NCBI RefSeq assembly: GCF_000003815.2
Contig: NC_049993.1
Location: 9,277,182 to 9,341,181, forward strand
DNA from: Branchiostoma floridae
Lineage: Eukaryota > Chordata > Leptocardii > Amphioxiformes > Branchiostomatidae
DNA length: 64,000 bases
Direction of reading: 5' to 3'
The notes below the pieces were generated by a model. It was not told the DNA's origin and did not search any database. It was given only the letters and a program-made list of their open reading frames with translations. A program made the translations under genes and the position numbers. Of this stretch, positions 1-12,049 are shown piece by piece. Each line of letters opens with the position of its first letter. Positions within the stretch are counted from its first letter, which is position 1.

Positions 1-815
1 GTGTGCCTTTCTCGCAAAGCAATGTATAAATGGACGGTGACTGTTTCCGGAAATAAGCAGTTGTACTCTGACTCCATCTGACTAAATAAGTGTATGGCAT
101 TCACGTGCCGTGACGTCAGGGAATATGTGGTAATTGACACGAAATAACGACCACGCACGTCCTAAATGTTCTACATCAAAGTTGAAGATATTTCTCTGCA
201 CGTTTTAAATCAGAATAAGATTCTCCAAATGACTATATATTTACAGTATAAGTTTGAATTATGAACAACCTAACTCCATCTATCCCGAATACGTCGCCGT
301 CATTATCTGTCAGCTGTATTTTCATCTTTTCCTTCCAAATCCTGAAAGCTTCCACGGGAGGCACTCAAGCTTACGGTACCTCTCCATTTCCCCGTGCACC
401 TTTCCCGGGCTTAAGACTTTCCCATACCCTGAAGGTGCTACTTAAGCACTAACAGCGCATTTAGGAACATGCCGCGGGCCACCTAGTGTACTTCGCATGA
501 CTTTCCTTTTCATCTTTAAAATAATAAACAGCGCTTTATTTCCCCTATGGCTCTGCTAAAACACGCCCTATGCATTATATACTTCCCTTTTTATAAGGTC
601 CACGTACTCTATGTTAACGTTACAATTACTACTTTATTTTGCCACACGTAAACCTTTATCCATGGGTGGAACACACAGTCATTGGAACTCGAGTCATGAC
701 GTGAATCTTGAAACGTCCAAAAAGTTCAATGGTTATGCTGATTTGAAAGTATGGCTATCCGTCGCCATATATATATATAAGGCGTATATTTATTTACTTA
801 TTATTATTATTACCT
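1..815. other. No recognised gene or element
   Basis: AT-rich sequence with frequent stops. Short frames near 254-452 and 611-841 have no recognisable motif or exon signals. Confidence 0.6.
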
Positions 816-1190
816 TTGCTTACCTTTGCCAGAATGGCTAAGGTTATGTTTTGGGCTTGTGAGTCTGTGTGTGTGTCTGTGTGTGTGTCTGTGTGTGTGT
901 CTGTCTGTTAACAGCATAACTCGAGAAGCCTTGGATGTATCCCGATAATATTTGGTAGGTGGGTAGGGGTCGGGAAAACGAAGGTCAAGTTCGATAATGG
1001 GCCCCCTAGCGGCTTGCTTAGGTACTGCAGCAGAACATCAATTTTTGATATCTCGTGTTCTGGACATGCTGTGATCATGATTTTTGAGTGGTAGATAGCC
1101 CTCGAGGCAGAGAGTAAGTGCTGTGAGTTTGGGCCCCCTAGCGGCTTTTTTGGAACTGCAGGCGCCGGTTTCCTTTCAAACTTTGGATGA
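816..1190 (+). repeat. Dispersed repeat with GT-rich head, copy 1
   Basis: A GT-rich head (TGTGTGTGTCTG units, 862-905) is followed by AACAGCATAACTCGAGAAG, then GGTACTGCAGCAGAAC and CTGGACATGCTGTGATCATG. The same order of blocks occurs at 12600-12870, and the first blocks occur at 60220-60480. This makes it an interspersed family. No protein is encoded. Confidence 0.7.
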
Positions 1191-2060
1191 GAATAACTCT
1201 ACAACGTGTTGACGGATCGTCATGATTTTTGGTATGTAGATAGAATGGGTGATGACTTACATAATGGTATACTAATTATGCAAATCAGCAGCTAATTTGC
1301 ATAATTAATGAGGAAAAATTATAAATCCACTACATTCCATGATAGGACTTTCAAACTTGTCACATATGTAGCTGGGAAGGAGAGAAATGTCGACAGATAT
1401 CAATTATGCAAATGATGGCCTCATTTGCATAATTAATGAGAAAATATGAACATGTCGACGGATCATCATGTTTTTTTGTATGTAGGTAGCGTAAGTGAAG
1501 ACCTACATAATGAGATAACAATTATGCAAATCAACAGCTAATTTGCATAATTAATGAGGATATCTTATAAATTCACTACATCCCATGATAGGGCTTTAAA
1601 ACTTGTCACATATGTAGCTGAGAAAGAGAGAAATGTCAGTACATATTTATCATGCAAATGATGATCTCATTTGCATAATTAATGAGAAAATATTAACGTG
1701 TTGACGGATCGTCATGATTTTCGGCATGTAGATAGCCTAAATGAAGACTTATATAATGTGATACTTATTATGCAAGTTAACAGCTAATTTGCATAATTGA
1801 TTAGGAAAAGTTCATAAATCCACTGCATTCCATTATAGTACTTTCATCAAAGTTGTCACATATGTAACTGAGAAAGAGGGAAGAGAGTAAGAGGTGTATT
1901 TAAAGACTTTGAAAGAGAATAAGTCAAGAATGGATCAAAGGATCATCATGATTTTTGGTATGTTGATAGCTTAAGTAATGCTTGATACAATTTGATATCA
2001 ATTGATTGTAAATTGGGATCTAATTTGCATAATTAATGCCGAAATTTTATAAACCAACTC
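1190..2060. repeat. Tandem array of ~240-bp units rich in ATGCAAAT/ATTTGCAT octamers
   Basis: About 3.5 diverged units begin near 1197, 1443, 1694 and 1930. Each starts with a GTTGACGGATCGTCATGATT-like block and contains AATTATGCAAAT...ATTTGCATAATTAATGAG as an inverted pair. Ten intact octamer sequences can be counted between 1270 and 2035. There is no coding potential. Confidence 0.8.
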
Positions 2061-2234
2061 CAAGCATTTAATTATAAAGAAAATGAAATTAGTAACGCAT
2101 TTGTCTAAAGACATCATTCTACATAACAAACCTGGTTTATTTGGCAAAGGTATGTGTTCGTGGAACTCTAGTTCATTTATTTATTCAACTCAAAACGGAT
2201 GGGTAGCGCCTACAACCTTTGAACTTATAGACTT

Positions 2235-2330
2235 TTGACTCAATCAATCAATGACCTTATTTATACTGGAAGTAGCCCTGTGGGCCTTAACCGCTCTTCA
2301 CAGAGGACCAGATTAATTGTAAATTAAATC
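2235..2330 (-). mobile_element. LINE 3'-end remnant with (ATTG)n tail
   Basis: Reverse-complement reading gives AGGCCCACAGGGCTACTTCC, then TATAAATAAGG and ATTGATTGATTG. This has the same plan as the other truncated LINE tails in the window (a 'cccaNNgggc' block, then an AATAAA-like block, then a short microsatellite). Confidence 0.4.
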
Positions 2331-3015
2331 AAAAGTGGCAATAGACATGTCGGATTGAGTTGTGTTTGGCAAGGTACTGTCAAGTTTAGTCAAACCATAA
2401 GATATCGCCCATCTATGAACTCAGAACTTGAGATGTGTGCATTTCTCTTTCTGTATGCTGTCATCTCAAACTATTACAACTCTGTTGGTGTTCTTCTGAC
2501 ACTGACGATTTCCCCATCGCTGCTATTGCTTTCCTAATATGCATAATATGCACAGTTGAGCCTTTGTCTTTCATTCTAAAATATTCTTAAAGAAAATGTG
2601 CGGATTCATCAGGGAACAAAGGTACTTAGTTTGACAGGAGGATATCCTGAAGACACAGTAGTCATAGTATCATTATATTACAATTTCTCTTATGTCTCTC
2701 GGCTATTCTTACGGGGACTAATGCTCCCCTGAATATGTTGTAAAATCCTTTTTATCACATTGAGTGCACATTTGCGCTGAAAAGCCTGATTCCATAGCAC
2801 CTCAGTAAAGCTCCAAGGGTGTCCAACCAGAGGCCGGTGACGTGAATGGAATACTTAGGATGGTTGAACCAAAGCGAAGTGATAGGTTTATGAACTTGTG
2901 TCACTCCAAAACTTCACCCCCAACATATCAGTGTAACCCCGTTATTCTCATAGTAGTGGTAATGACTGGTTTATAGGCTAATGTTTTGTGGCTCGGTCGT
3001 CGTACATGGAAGATC
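2331..3015. other. No recognised gene or element
   Basis: Non-coding in all frames except short chance ORFs (the longest about 60 codons at 2355). No repeat copy elsewhere in the window was noticed. Confidence 0.5.
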
Positions 3016-3017
3016 GC

Positions 3018-3210
3018 AAATGAGGTATCTGTACCTGTATCTATATTTCCGGTACCACCGCCCTTCGGCGCAGCACACCAGCTTCGCAGGCACGCGGCGC
3101 GGCAGCAATCGGTTTATTACACTAAACGACCCTTCACACCTAGCTTTTGCACATCTATCTGCAAAAGTTCTTTAAAACTATCCAGAGAAGATGTCCCTAC
3201 TGTGCTCGGT
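3018..3210 (+). repeat. Short interspersed repeat, copy A
   Basis: It contains CTGTACCTGTATCTATATTT, CAGCTTCGCAGGCACGCGGC, GGCAGCAATCGGTTTATTAC and CACACCTAGCTTTTGCACAT. The same ordered blocks occur at 29022-29128 and 29385-29455, where the repeat is split by an insertion. SINE-like in size; the origin is not clear. Confidence 0.6.
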
Positions 3211-3780
3211 AATAACAAGTACAAATCTCAGCTGTCTTGTAACCGAACCGACAGTTTTTGATGCTTTTAGACAGTTGCTTGAAAATCACGAGACATCAAT
3301 ATTGTATGAAGATTTGCTACTGCAGATAATGGTGACGAGTAACTTGGTACGTCATGAATATTGATGACGTCAAAGATCGATGGCGAGATGTATCAAGTGT
3401 GACTTGGCAGAAAACCCAAGTTCTATAATGCAGGGCTTGTACAACTTTGATGACGGGGTTGATAACCCGATGGCAGTATATTAAAGCCTGGGTGAAGGTT
3501 GTGAGGCATCTAGTTCTGAAAAATGCAAAGCAAGGCCTATGCTAGTCAAGTTTCATTTCATAAAAATGTGCGATCTGAATTTTAAAAATGGTGACACAGG
3601 ATACAAATGAACGAGGAAAGAGTGCAGAACTGTTGACAACTAGTTCAGTCACAAATCGGTAGGCAAGACATAATAGTAAGCTAGCTGATGTATGTTATGC
3701 AAGCTTGCTGATAAAATGTGTCCAAATACTTGAAGATTATTCCTCAATACTTTGTATGCTTGAAGGTTATTTCAATGACA
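3211..3780. other. No recognised gene
   Basis: No long open frame, splice-framed exon or repeat was recognised. Confidence 0.5.
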
Positions 3781-3789
3781 AACCAATAG

Positions 3790-4200
3790 AAACTCGGTAG
3801 TGATTGTTAATCGGCCAATGTGAGATTGTTCGAATTCCCGTGATCCTTTATAAATCTCCAGTAATGGCGGTGATCTGTTTCCGGTGACCTACTTGCGTCA
3901 TGAGGAGATGGATAACCCAAAGTTCGAGCACTTTCCGCACTGAAGACAAATCGGAAGACTACTTCAAGACGACTTACCGCGGAAAGGAATGAGAGAATCA
4001 TCATACAGCAGCAGAGATAAAACTCTAACCAACCAACATTAACAAATTCTAATTATGGATCTGTCGTGTACATTGATCATCATTTTGCCGGCTAGAGTCG
4101 GATTTTTGATTGATGACCCCAAACTCCAACACTTTCTACGATGAAGAAACATTGTAGGGCAGCTTAACCTTAGAGATGACTTACCAAGAAGAGGACCAAA
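3790..4200 (-). repeat. Diverged tandem duplication
   Basis: Blocks GGATAACCCAAAGTTCGAGC...ACTTTCCGCACTGAAGA...GACTTACC (3910-3980) and GATGACCCCAAACTCCAAC...ACTTTCTACGATGAAGA...GACTTACC (4112-4187) are clearly related, about 200 bases apart. On the minus strand each starts with an ATG followed by a GTAAGTC sequence. That looks exon-like, but I could not extend either into a gene. Confidence 0.4.
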
Positions 4201-6985
4201 AAAACATCTAGACTCCAGAATATCTTAGCAGATTTATATTTGTACATTTGTTTTCTCTTATGTACAAATGTTATCATTTTACAACCTAAAATGCATTTGA
4301 CCAAGTTTTGATTTTCTTAAACCATCACTTACAGCAAGTAGGTCAATGGGTCAGTTGGGATCTCCAGAAACTTTGTCGACTTGAGATGCATAGGCTATTC
4401 CGCCTGAATGGGCCACAGCGGACCAACTCCCGGTTATCCTTTAAGCTGGAGTAGGCTCCTATTCGGACGTTCCCCAAGGCACGCCATCTATTTTCATAGT
4501 TTAAACGACCAGGATACTCTTGTATTCCCAGGCCGGGGTTTAGGTAGATTTGCGGTAAGGATAAAAAAAAAGAGATACAAGGGGACTTAAGACCTCTTTA
4601 CTGTATATTTTCAATCAACCTAAAATTCTCACTGCACTGAAATACAGTCATGTTAGATTCTATGTTAGAATTAACACACGAACAAGGCTTCGGGAGAGCA
4701 GGTCTGCATGATATACTGAACTCATTCACATTTTCTAATTTATCAATTGACGCAATTCATCATCATCATCTCAAATACCAATTTATAACACCCTAACCCT
4801 CTATGCAGGTAACAGTAATCATATCCATTTACTTATATAAAGGGTTAGGTTGTTACGATATATAGATTCATCGTATGAGTATCCTTACAACCTATAATAA
4901 TGAATGGTAATTATATAAAATTAATGACGTGTACAAATCACTGCCAATGTTCTTATTTTTAGTTTTTTGTTATACTTAAAGCCTCTAATCTGAATTTAAA
5001 CGAGGATTACTTTTTGCGCATGTAGCTTTTACCATTACTTACCGATATATAGCTTAGCTAAGCTTAGCTTAGAGACGAGCAATGTGCTGCATTCAGTCAT
5101 TTCATTCTGAAATCATCGCGACAACTTTTTTGTCCTGACGCGCGTTCCACTCCCGTTGATATCGACCTGCATGAATAATTCAATCTCCTATCCCGGACTT
5201 AGACTGGTCGTCCCAGAAAGCTGAGACCCTGGATATGACTGATCGCGATGTCGGCCCGTTCAATTACGGGGTAAACAACCGCACCTGAGGCTCACCCACC
5301 TACACACAGCTACTGGTACGTCTGGATTGTGTAAAAGTGAGATCTACAATCTAGTCTGAATAATGAGTACAGCAGCCATGGGTATCAGGAGAAGTAAAGT
5401 ATTTGAAGGCGGTTTCCATCTTTGCCAAGAAAGTTATGTTTCTGGTTGCTGGTTGAACATATATAGTAACTCAAGAATACGTAGATCGATTGTCATGGAA
5501 TTTAGTATGTGGTTACGTCTTGTTTTATTAAAGAAGTTGTGAACTTTTGCGGCGCAGGTGGATTCGGATTTTTCTCGGTACTGCAGGAAAACGTCCGGTT
5601 TTGCTATCTTGACTTCTGGACAAGAAATGGTCATGATTCTGTAGTGGTAGCTGGCTCTTTCGGCCAACTCGAGAGAGTAGGAAGTATAAGAGTGGCCCTC
5701 CTTGCGACTTATTTTAAACTGCGGTGGACCTCTTAGTCAGACAATATGGATCATTGCCACTCAATCAGGGTTTGATGAGCTCCCATCTTAAGATTAGACG
5801 GGACTGTGTGATTCAAGAATTTGAATTAGAGGATATCGAGTAAAGAGAACACTTCAGATCCTCAACTACAACTTATGATCCACTGCTCACCGTCACGTGT
5901 GCTCACAGAAGCAGTGGAATGTTCATTCCTTGTTAACGACTGAAGCTGTTCAGTATAAAATTGGATTAAGTCTAATTTTCGTGTTGGAAATTATAGTTTA
6001 ACTTTTCCAGAATGACTTCAGATTCTCCGATGTCACTGAGCGTGGCGCAGAGTGATGACGAGTGATGGAACGTCGGCAGGTGAGGAAGCGTTTGATGGCG
6101 TTGAAAGATGTTCACCTGCAAATGGCTAACCAACCCGCCATCATTCAAGGATACACAGGGGGTGTTTCGCAGAAAGATTTCATATTTCACAATATGAATA
6201 GTATACCTGTGATGCCAGAACCAACTCTCACTAGCAACTTTCGGGAAAATTCATATCATCGTCGACCATAACTTTAAATGGGATTTGACCGAATACTGAA
6301 TCATCTCGGAAATAGTCGGCTTGATAATACAATTATGTATGATTGTATCAAAGACAAATGATTCTACCATGAGCGTACCTATGGTATAATCATAAATGAT
6401 AAGCATGTTAAGCATATTCTGGCTGAGTAGTGCAAACCTTACCTATCATTATAATGAAGAATTATGACAATTAAGGTATTTCCAAAATATTACAAATCTA
6501 GAATGTGTCCAACAATTGATTCTAATTTTATAAGGACTCATGCACATTAGATAATTCTACTAGTTAAAAGTTAAAATCCTTCCAGGACTTTCAGTATATG
6601 GGGGCGGGCCCATCAGAGTTTCTATAGCCATTGAGTCACACAGGCCGATAAAGTATGGGCTAGTTCCTTCAACTCCCAAACTCTATCAGGAGTACTGAGG
6701 GATATTGAGAAAGCAGTCTGTGCCATTTTTCAAGTCTACGGAATGACCCTTGGAAATGACCAGGTCGGTGTGTGAACCCAGACCTTCCGAATGCAAGGTA
6801 CACTCTATCCTCTATCTCCTTGATCATTGCATCGCTTTTTCATTCTGTATAGCCTGATATTCAATGAGTTCTGGCTGTTGAAGTCGTGGAAGGCTCTAGG
6901 ATATGTATACATAAATGCCGAAACTCATGATTAGCACCACTCGATTGTAATACAATATCAATGATTTAAGCTAGCTCTTATTGTT
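4201..6985. other. Long gene-free stretch
   Basis: AT-rich with only short chance frames (5434-5667, 5509-5736 and 6062-6271 have no motifs). A small palindromic AGCTTAGCTAAGCTTAGCTT block sits near 5050. The 5420-5470 segment (TTGCCAAGAAAGTTATGTTT) may be a relic of the GT-headed dispersed repeat. Confidence 0.5.
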
Positions 6986-6989
6986 CTAG

Positions 6990-7145
6990 AAATTAGGATG
7001 CCAATTTCATTCTATATTCATAATGGCATATGTACTAAGTTTGATACTTGTTTTAGTAATTAGGATGTTAAGTTTGTTTCTTCTTTTTTTTGCCATACAT
7101 TGTACCGTGTACGATCGTTGCGCAATAAAGTTCTTCTTCTATATT
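6990..7145 (+). mobile_element. LINE 3'-end remnant
   Basis: A T-rich untranslated-like region ends GCGCAATAAAGTTCTTCTTC, the polyadenylation-like block plus (TTC)n tail seen on other truncated LINEs. No coding remnant. Confidence 0.35.
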
Positions 7146-7249
7146 GGCGAGAAAAGTAGCACAGTAATGGTTATAAACAGTAGATTGAACAAATGAAATG
7201 TCATCTCAGCACCGGCATTCAATAAACATCACCTTTCGAAGCGTTCTCT

Positions 7250-7600
7250 TCCCAGTGGGGCCGTTAAGTGCGAAGTAGGTCAGCGTGGCACGACCTGTGG
7301 TAATGCAGTAGCGGCAACACTCGGCACGGAGTAGTGCAAACAGGCATTAGCCTGTGATACTAGGTTATGTTGCGGTCACAGATAGAAAAAAGGGGCCCGA
7401 CGGGCTGTCTTTTTTTTGCGCTTTCGGGTGTGGCCCTTTTGTGGCCCCGTGGGACAATCTGGCGACCGGGCTATTTTTGAGCATGGCCGGGCCCGCGGAT
7501 TTTTTTTAAAACTCAGGGTTAAAATTGACCCTGGACATGGCAAAAGTCGATACCGTAACCTAATCGTGAAACACCAAGACGTACCCCCCCCCCGTTTTTT
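7250..7600. repeat. GC-rich dispersed repeat, copy 1
   Basis: GGGGCCCGACGGGC...TTTTTGCGCTTTC...GTGGCCCCGTGGGACA...GCATGGCCGGGCCC...GACCCTGGACATGGC...GACGTACCCCC. The same ordered blocks, diverged, occur at 16326-16530. Non-coding. Confidence 0.55.
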
Positions 7601-7604
7601 TTGG

Positions 7605-8165
7605 TTACTCGAATTATTGTTATTGTAAGAATAGTTTAATTCCTGTTTCTATTTTATCATTGTTAATTAATATAATTATCATCATCATATCTTTAAGTAT
7701 CTCAAACTTCTGAACTCCCACTATCATCAATGCACTTCATCACGGAATTGACATGTTCTGATATCATTTTCTCGGGGTAAGGTTGGCTGCTTTTGATTTG
7801 TTTTCTCTTTAAAAGATCAATAAAGATCAAGCCTTCGTAACGATAGGAGTAACCGTGAGGGGATTTACAGTTTCATGCCATATACCCCGTTGATATCCTG
7901 ACCCAGTTTTATCTGAGAGCAAAGCCCGACCCTCTAATGGGGCTGATGACGCAGCAGGCACGGGAGGAACCGGCTTCTACTCCCATCAGGGCCCTCAGCA
8001 GCCATCGATAAGTGAGGAGAGACCAACATGTAACGCAAAGGCACGTGCTATGGAGGTGATCCCATTTTTGCCATTTTAGTGTTGTATGAATTGGATATGC
8101 TAGGTATACACGCTGGTGAGGCAGGATGGTCTCTCTATTTCTATCTCTATTTATTATCTCATCTA
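7605..8165. other. No recognised gene
   Basis: Nothing supported. The minus-strand open frame at 7909-8292 runs through the adjacent GA microsatellite and is not credible as a protein. Confidence 0.5.
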
Positions 8166-8169
8166 TCAT

Positions 8170-8183
8170 AGATGGATAGATAA

Positions 8184-8232
<49 letters not shown>
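8170..8232. repeat. (GATA)n/(GA)n microsatellite
   Basis: GATAGATA units pass into a pure GAGA run (about 8198-8232). Confidence 0.9.
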
Positions 8233-8235
<3 letters not shown>

Positions 8236-8365
8236 TTCTATTTTGTCAGGTTTGTCTGTTCCTTCGCAAGGTAAACTTTGAATGGAGGACAAAAAGAAAG
8301 CCTGACAAAATGTAAAAAGCTCCTTAAAAAGGGAATCAGGACAATCCGAAGCCTAACCTCTGAAA
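8233..8365. mobile_element. Degenerate relative of the 37.9-kb MITE family
   Basis: GTTTCTATTTTGTCAGG on the left, and AAAGCCTGACAAAATGTAAA and CCGAAGCCTAACCTCTG on the right, match the terminal and subterminal blocks of the element at 37857-38066. Eroded; no target-site duplication seen. Confidence 0.45.
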
Positions 8366-9120
8366 AGTACATGTAACTAGGGCAATGTGTCAGTAAACTT
8401 TTTCCGAAATTCCCAGGAGCCCCAGGCAGTTAAAAGTGGGTAATGACGCCATAAAAAAACGGCACCTGCAGACACACCGGAGATGGGACGCCTGCCCCAC
8501 GGCCGGTCTGCCGTGACCCTGCCCATTATACCGGAAGAATGGGGAGGGCCTGGGGCGACATGACACTTCATTTGAATAACGCCCGACTTCTGATTGTGCC
8601 ATTTTCGGGGTTATGCGAGCCAGCGATAGCTTGAAGAGATTTCCGAATAAGCTTGAAGCATGCATAAGACACATCAGTGGCAGCTAAGTGCATTTCCCTT
8701 TCCCAGAAGGACGTACCCACTATAGTGGTAGAAGTGTAAAGCTGACAGGAAGAACTGGAAGCATAGACGACTGACGTCACCAGTAAGCCGGGATAATCAC
8801 CTAACGTACGTTGAAACAGAATATGGACATTTTCCGTTGTGCGGGGCGCCGCGAAATGATGAACAACCTCGGCAGTGGTGAAGACTGTACTTCCGAAAAA
8901 TGTCAGTAGGCGGCATACCGTTACGTCGCTGAAGGAACTCTAGATGCAGAATACTTAACATACATACAGTGACAGTTTATCCATTTGGGTTGTATTTTCA
9001 GTACGCACAGCCAAGGCTGCCCAAAAAGCCTGCCCAAGAACCAGTGACCAGTTTTAAACTAAAATACTGCCTTCATAGCTGCCTTCCTTCTTGGCTGTGA
9101 CTCTTTCTTTATCGGTTGAC
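8366..9120. other. No recognised gene
   Basis: A mildly GC-rich block (8400-8570) is open in several frames, but no frame shows a motif, start context and splice site together. Confidence 0.45.
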
Positions 9121-9133
9121 GACCGTTAGACAT

Positions 9134-9500
9134 CAAGTAGTGTCTTTTTACCTTCCCATCATGCAATTTGTGCCTACATTAATATCACTAGCCAGGGAAT
9201 TGTGCCCAAATGCACCAAAAGCACCCATGGAAAAGCACAGAAAATGATATTTGTTGAATTATTTTTGTAATAATTGTTGACAAATATCCTTTTCTTTACT
9301 TTCCCATGGGTGCCTTTTGGTGCATTTGTGTCTTTCTGATTCACAAGTAGTATAATATCATCAATCAATAGTATTTTCAGAAAAAAACACTGCTGTTTGG
9401 TGAAGTTTGGGCACAATGATATTACATGGCACAATTCCCTGGCTAGTGATATTAATGTATGCACACATTGCATGATGGGAAGGTAAAAAGACACTACTTG
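9134..9500. mobile_element. 367-bp MITE with ~70-bp TIRs and 9-bp target-site duplication
   Basis: CAAGTAGTGTCTTTTTACCT at the left edge and its inverse at the right edge extend as near-identical arms of about 70 bases (9134-9206, 9408-9500). An inner foldback pairs TGCACCAAAAGCACCCATGG with its inverse near 9300-9330. GTTAGACAT flanks both sides (9125-9133, 9501-9509). A 9-bp duplication with long TIRs fits Mutator-like MITEs. Confidence 0.85.
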
Positions 9501-9509
9501 GTTAGACAT

Positions 9510-10590
9510 CGAACACAATTACATGTAGAACTGATACACAATCAGCACATAACAAGCCATAAAGTGCATCCAAGCATCCTGCTATAGGGGCTACGAAGCG
9601 ATTCATTAGGCTCTGCACTGTACTCGCTGATAAAACATATCAATCATTGTCCCTCCCGTCTTTATCAACTGCTCCCACACACAGGTCCTTCAGAGTAATT
9701 CTGACATACCTATCAAGCAGTTCCCGGTGGTTTCGCATGAGGGACAACACAAATCCACAGATAGAGTGTAACCGTTTATCTCGCATACACAGGGGATGCA
9801 GAAGATGCAAGTCTTTAAGTGATTTATATTTTAGCACTCGCAGTGTAAAATCGCCCATTCTGTACCTTCGCACAAAGATTGAGAATGGTTTTGACGGTAT
9901 TTTAAGGATGAATAAATTTTATTTTGCAAAATACGCTACGATGTGTTGGTTTTGGCATCTTGGAAATCCTGGCGCAATACCCTTAAACCACGTATTGTCC
10001 AAGTCGTCGTGTTTACAACCCGTATGACGCCATTACTGGAACATCACCAAGCGGTTGAGAACCCCGCAGCTTACAAAGCTTTCACGTTAAAAGCACCCAG
10101 GAGGGTGATAACTTTTATTCATCCCAAAGGCAAAAGTGACGTGACATATATCGCATCTTCACGGTATTTGCCATAGGTGTGAAAAAGCACATTTTAGATA
10201 GAGCATGTGAGATTGAAGTAGTTGAACTTGCTGGGACACAAACTCCGTATGCCTTAAGTTACACCTGTCAATCTTTATGCTCTTTACGTGTCGTCTCATG
10301 GCAGATGTAGACACCAACCCATCTATCTATGGTACATCCAGCAGCTCATGGCAGTTACAAACTTATACATAAACAGATCCGGCAACAAAAGGTACTGGAA
10401 GAAACTTACAGCCACTCTTGTTGCAACCTACCGATGATGTTGATGATGATGATAATGATGGTAATGATGATAGTTTAGGACCCTATTCTATATACTTTAT
10501 GTACATTCAATCACTTAATCTTTGTATGTTGGAATCTAGATAATTTACCTGTGATCAGCCCACTTTCAATCTTTGAATGTATTTGATTTT
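9510..10590. other. No recognised gene
   Basis: The open frame on plus at 9647-10027 overlaps one on minus at 9640-9873. Neither has a motif or exon signals. A GATGATGAT stretch begins near 10433. Confidence 0.45.
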
Positions 10591-10594
10591 GTTC

Positions 10595-10725
10595 ACTTAC
10601 AATTAGCCCCATGGGCATGAATTTGCAATTAAATAATGAAGTTGGCGAGGAAGAAGATGATGATGAAGATGATAATGATGGTGGTAATGGTGGTAAGCAT
10701 GATAACGATGACGGTGATGGTGATA
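10595..10725 (+). repeat. LINE-tail-like block passing into (GAT)n/(GATGAA)n microsatellite
   Basis: TTACAATTAGCCCCATGGGC and ATGAATTTGCAATTAAATAA match the 3'-end blocks of the LINE copies at 27.2 and 29.3 kb. They are followed by GAAGATGATGATGAAGATGATAATGATGG, an imperfect trinucleotide tail. Confidence 0.45.
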
Positions 10726-10729
10726 AAGG

Positions 10730-12040
10730 AAATCATAGTTTCAAGCTAAATGATTTTGAATCCACAATCCGCATGGTTCTGATCCACAGATGATACAAGA
10801 TAAAACTATAAATCTACTAAGGCTCTAAATATTCCATAGACGTTTAAGGTACCTGGAGTCTTGTTTTGAATTGATGGTTCCATATCTCAGGCTTAACCCT
10901 GGTCTTTCCTACCACGAGGGTATAGCTTTAAGTAACACACACAAAGAGACCCTTTTACTTTTAAGATCTCAACGGAAATAAGGAGATAGCAAAACTCCTC
11001 CGGGTTTCGGAAGAAAACATACTGAGAGCTTTTTCGAATGCATTAGAGTTGGGTACCACTAGTCTTGCTGTAAGCTAGACGTGGGAGACAGAGATTTATC
11101 CTTGAAGTTGAGAGAAATGAAAAGTAACAAGTAAGTCATGATAATTTCATGCATTTTCAAGATACCATACAAAAGCTTGACAGATGCATTTAAACCAGGC
11201 CAAAGCTAAGGGCTACAAACCTGTCACGATCTCTGCAGGTTTCAATGTAACCGTGTTTACGTATCTATAGATATACATCAATAAAGAAACCGAAATACTT
11301 TCCGACTACGACGCGGCTGCATGTAGTACGGCTTATAGCAGATAGGTGGAGATTGCTAACAGGGAAATACATCTACAGCTTAACACTGTACCAGAATGTA
11401 ATGTGCATACGTGGGCTTTGGGTGATCAGTCTGGCTGGAGAATTGTTTGCATTTATCAATACTAGACACCTTTTGTTTAAGAGTGCACAGTTTGTTACCA
11501 GTGTACAGGAGTGTCTTGAAGTTACAATAGACAGCATACTGGCTAACGGTTTTCATGTTTCTGGAACAAGTTGAACCGTAATTTCCAACACACAAAAATA
11601 AATGAACGTACCCAAAGATTCCACTGATCAACTCCAGTACTTGTGAAGGAATAAACAGTTCACTGCTTCTGTGACTGGGATTTGAAATAACAGTTCAACT
11701 TGTTACAGAATGACTTCTACCAATACAGATGAACTTTCAAGTTGTTCATGTTTCGAGAATTTTGTCCGTTATGTCTGGCACGACGCACGACATGAAATAT
11801 ATGCAAATCGCACTTATGACACGGGGCAATTTACATGAAAGTTAAAATTCAACAACATTCGGCTGGGTATATGTGGAATGTGCGGAATGAAACCTGATGA
11901 ATCCCGAAGTCGTGAATTCTGTGTCCGTAGCAATATTTCTAGCACACGTGAACTTTGATGAATAAGAACATGTCCAACTCTGCCCCATTGGTGTGACTTA
12001 TGTTGCACCCTAGCGTCAATTACATGAAATCCATAACGCT
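10730..12040. other. No recognised gene
   Basis: Opposed short frames at 11353-11631 and 11814-12125 have no recognisable content. Confidence 0.45.
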
Positions 12041-12049
12041 CTCCTAGTG

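Noticed and set aside
1190-2060. CRISPR-like array
   Set aside because: The units are long, diverged and without spacers, and the genome is eukaryotic. It is an ordinary tandem repeat.
7909-8292. 127-codon minus-strand frame
   Set aside because: Its serine/leucine-rich part is simply the translated GA microsatellite.
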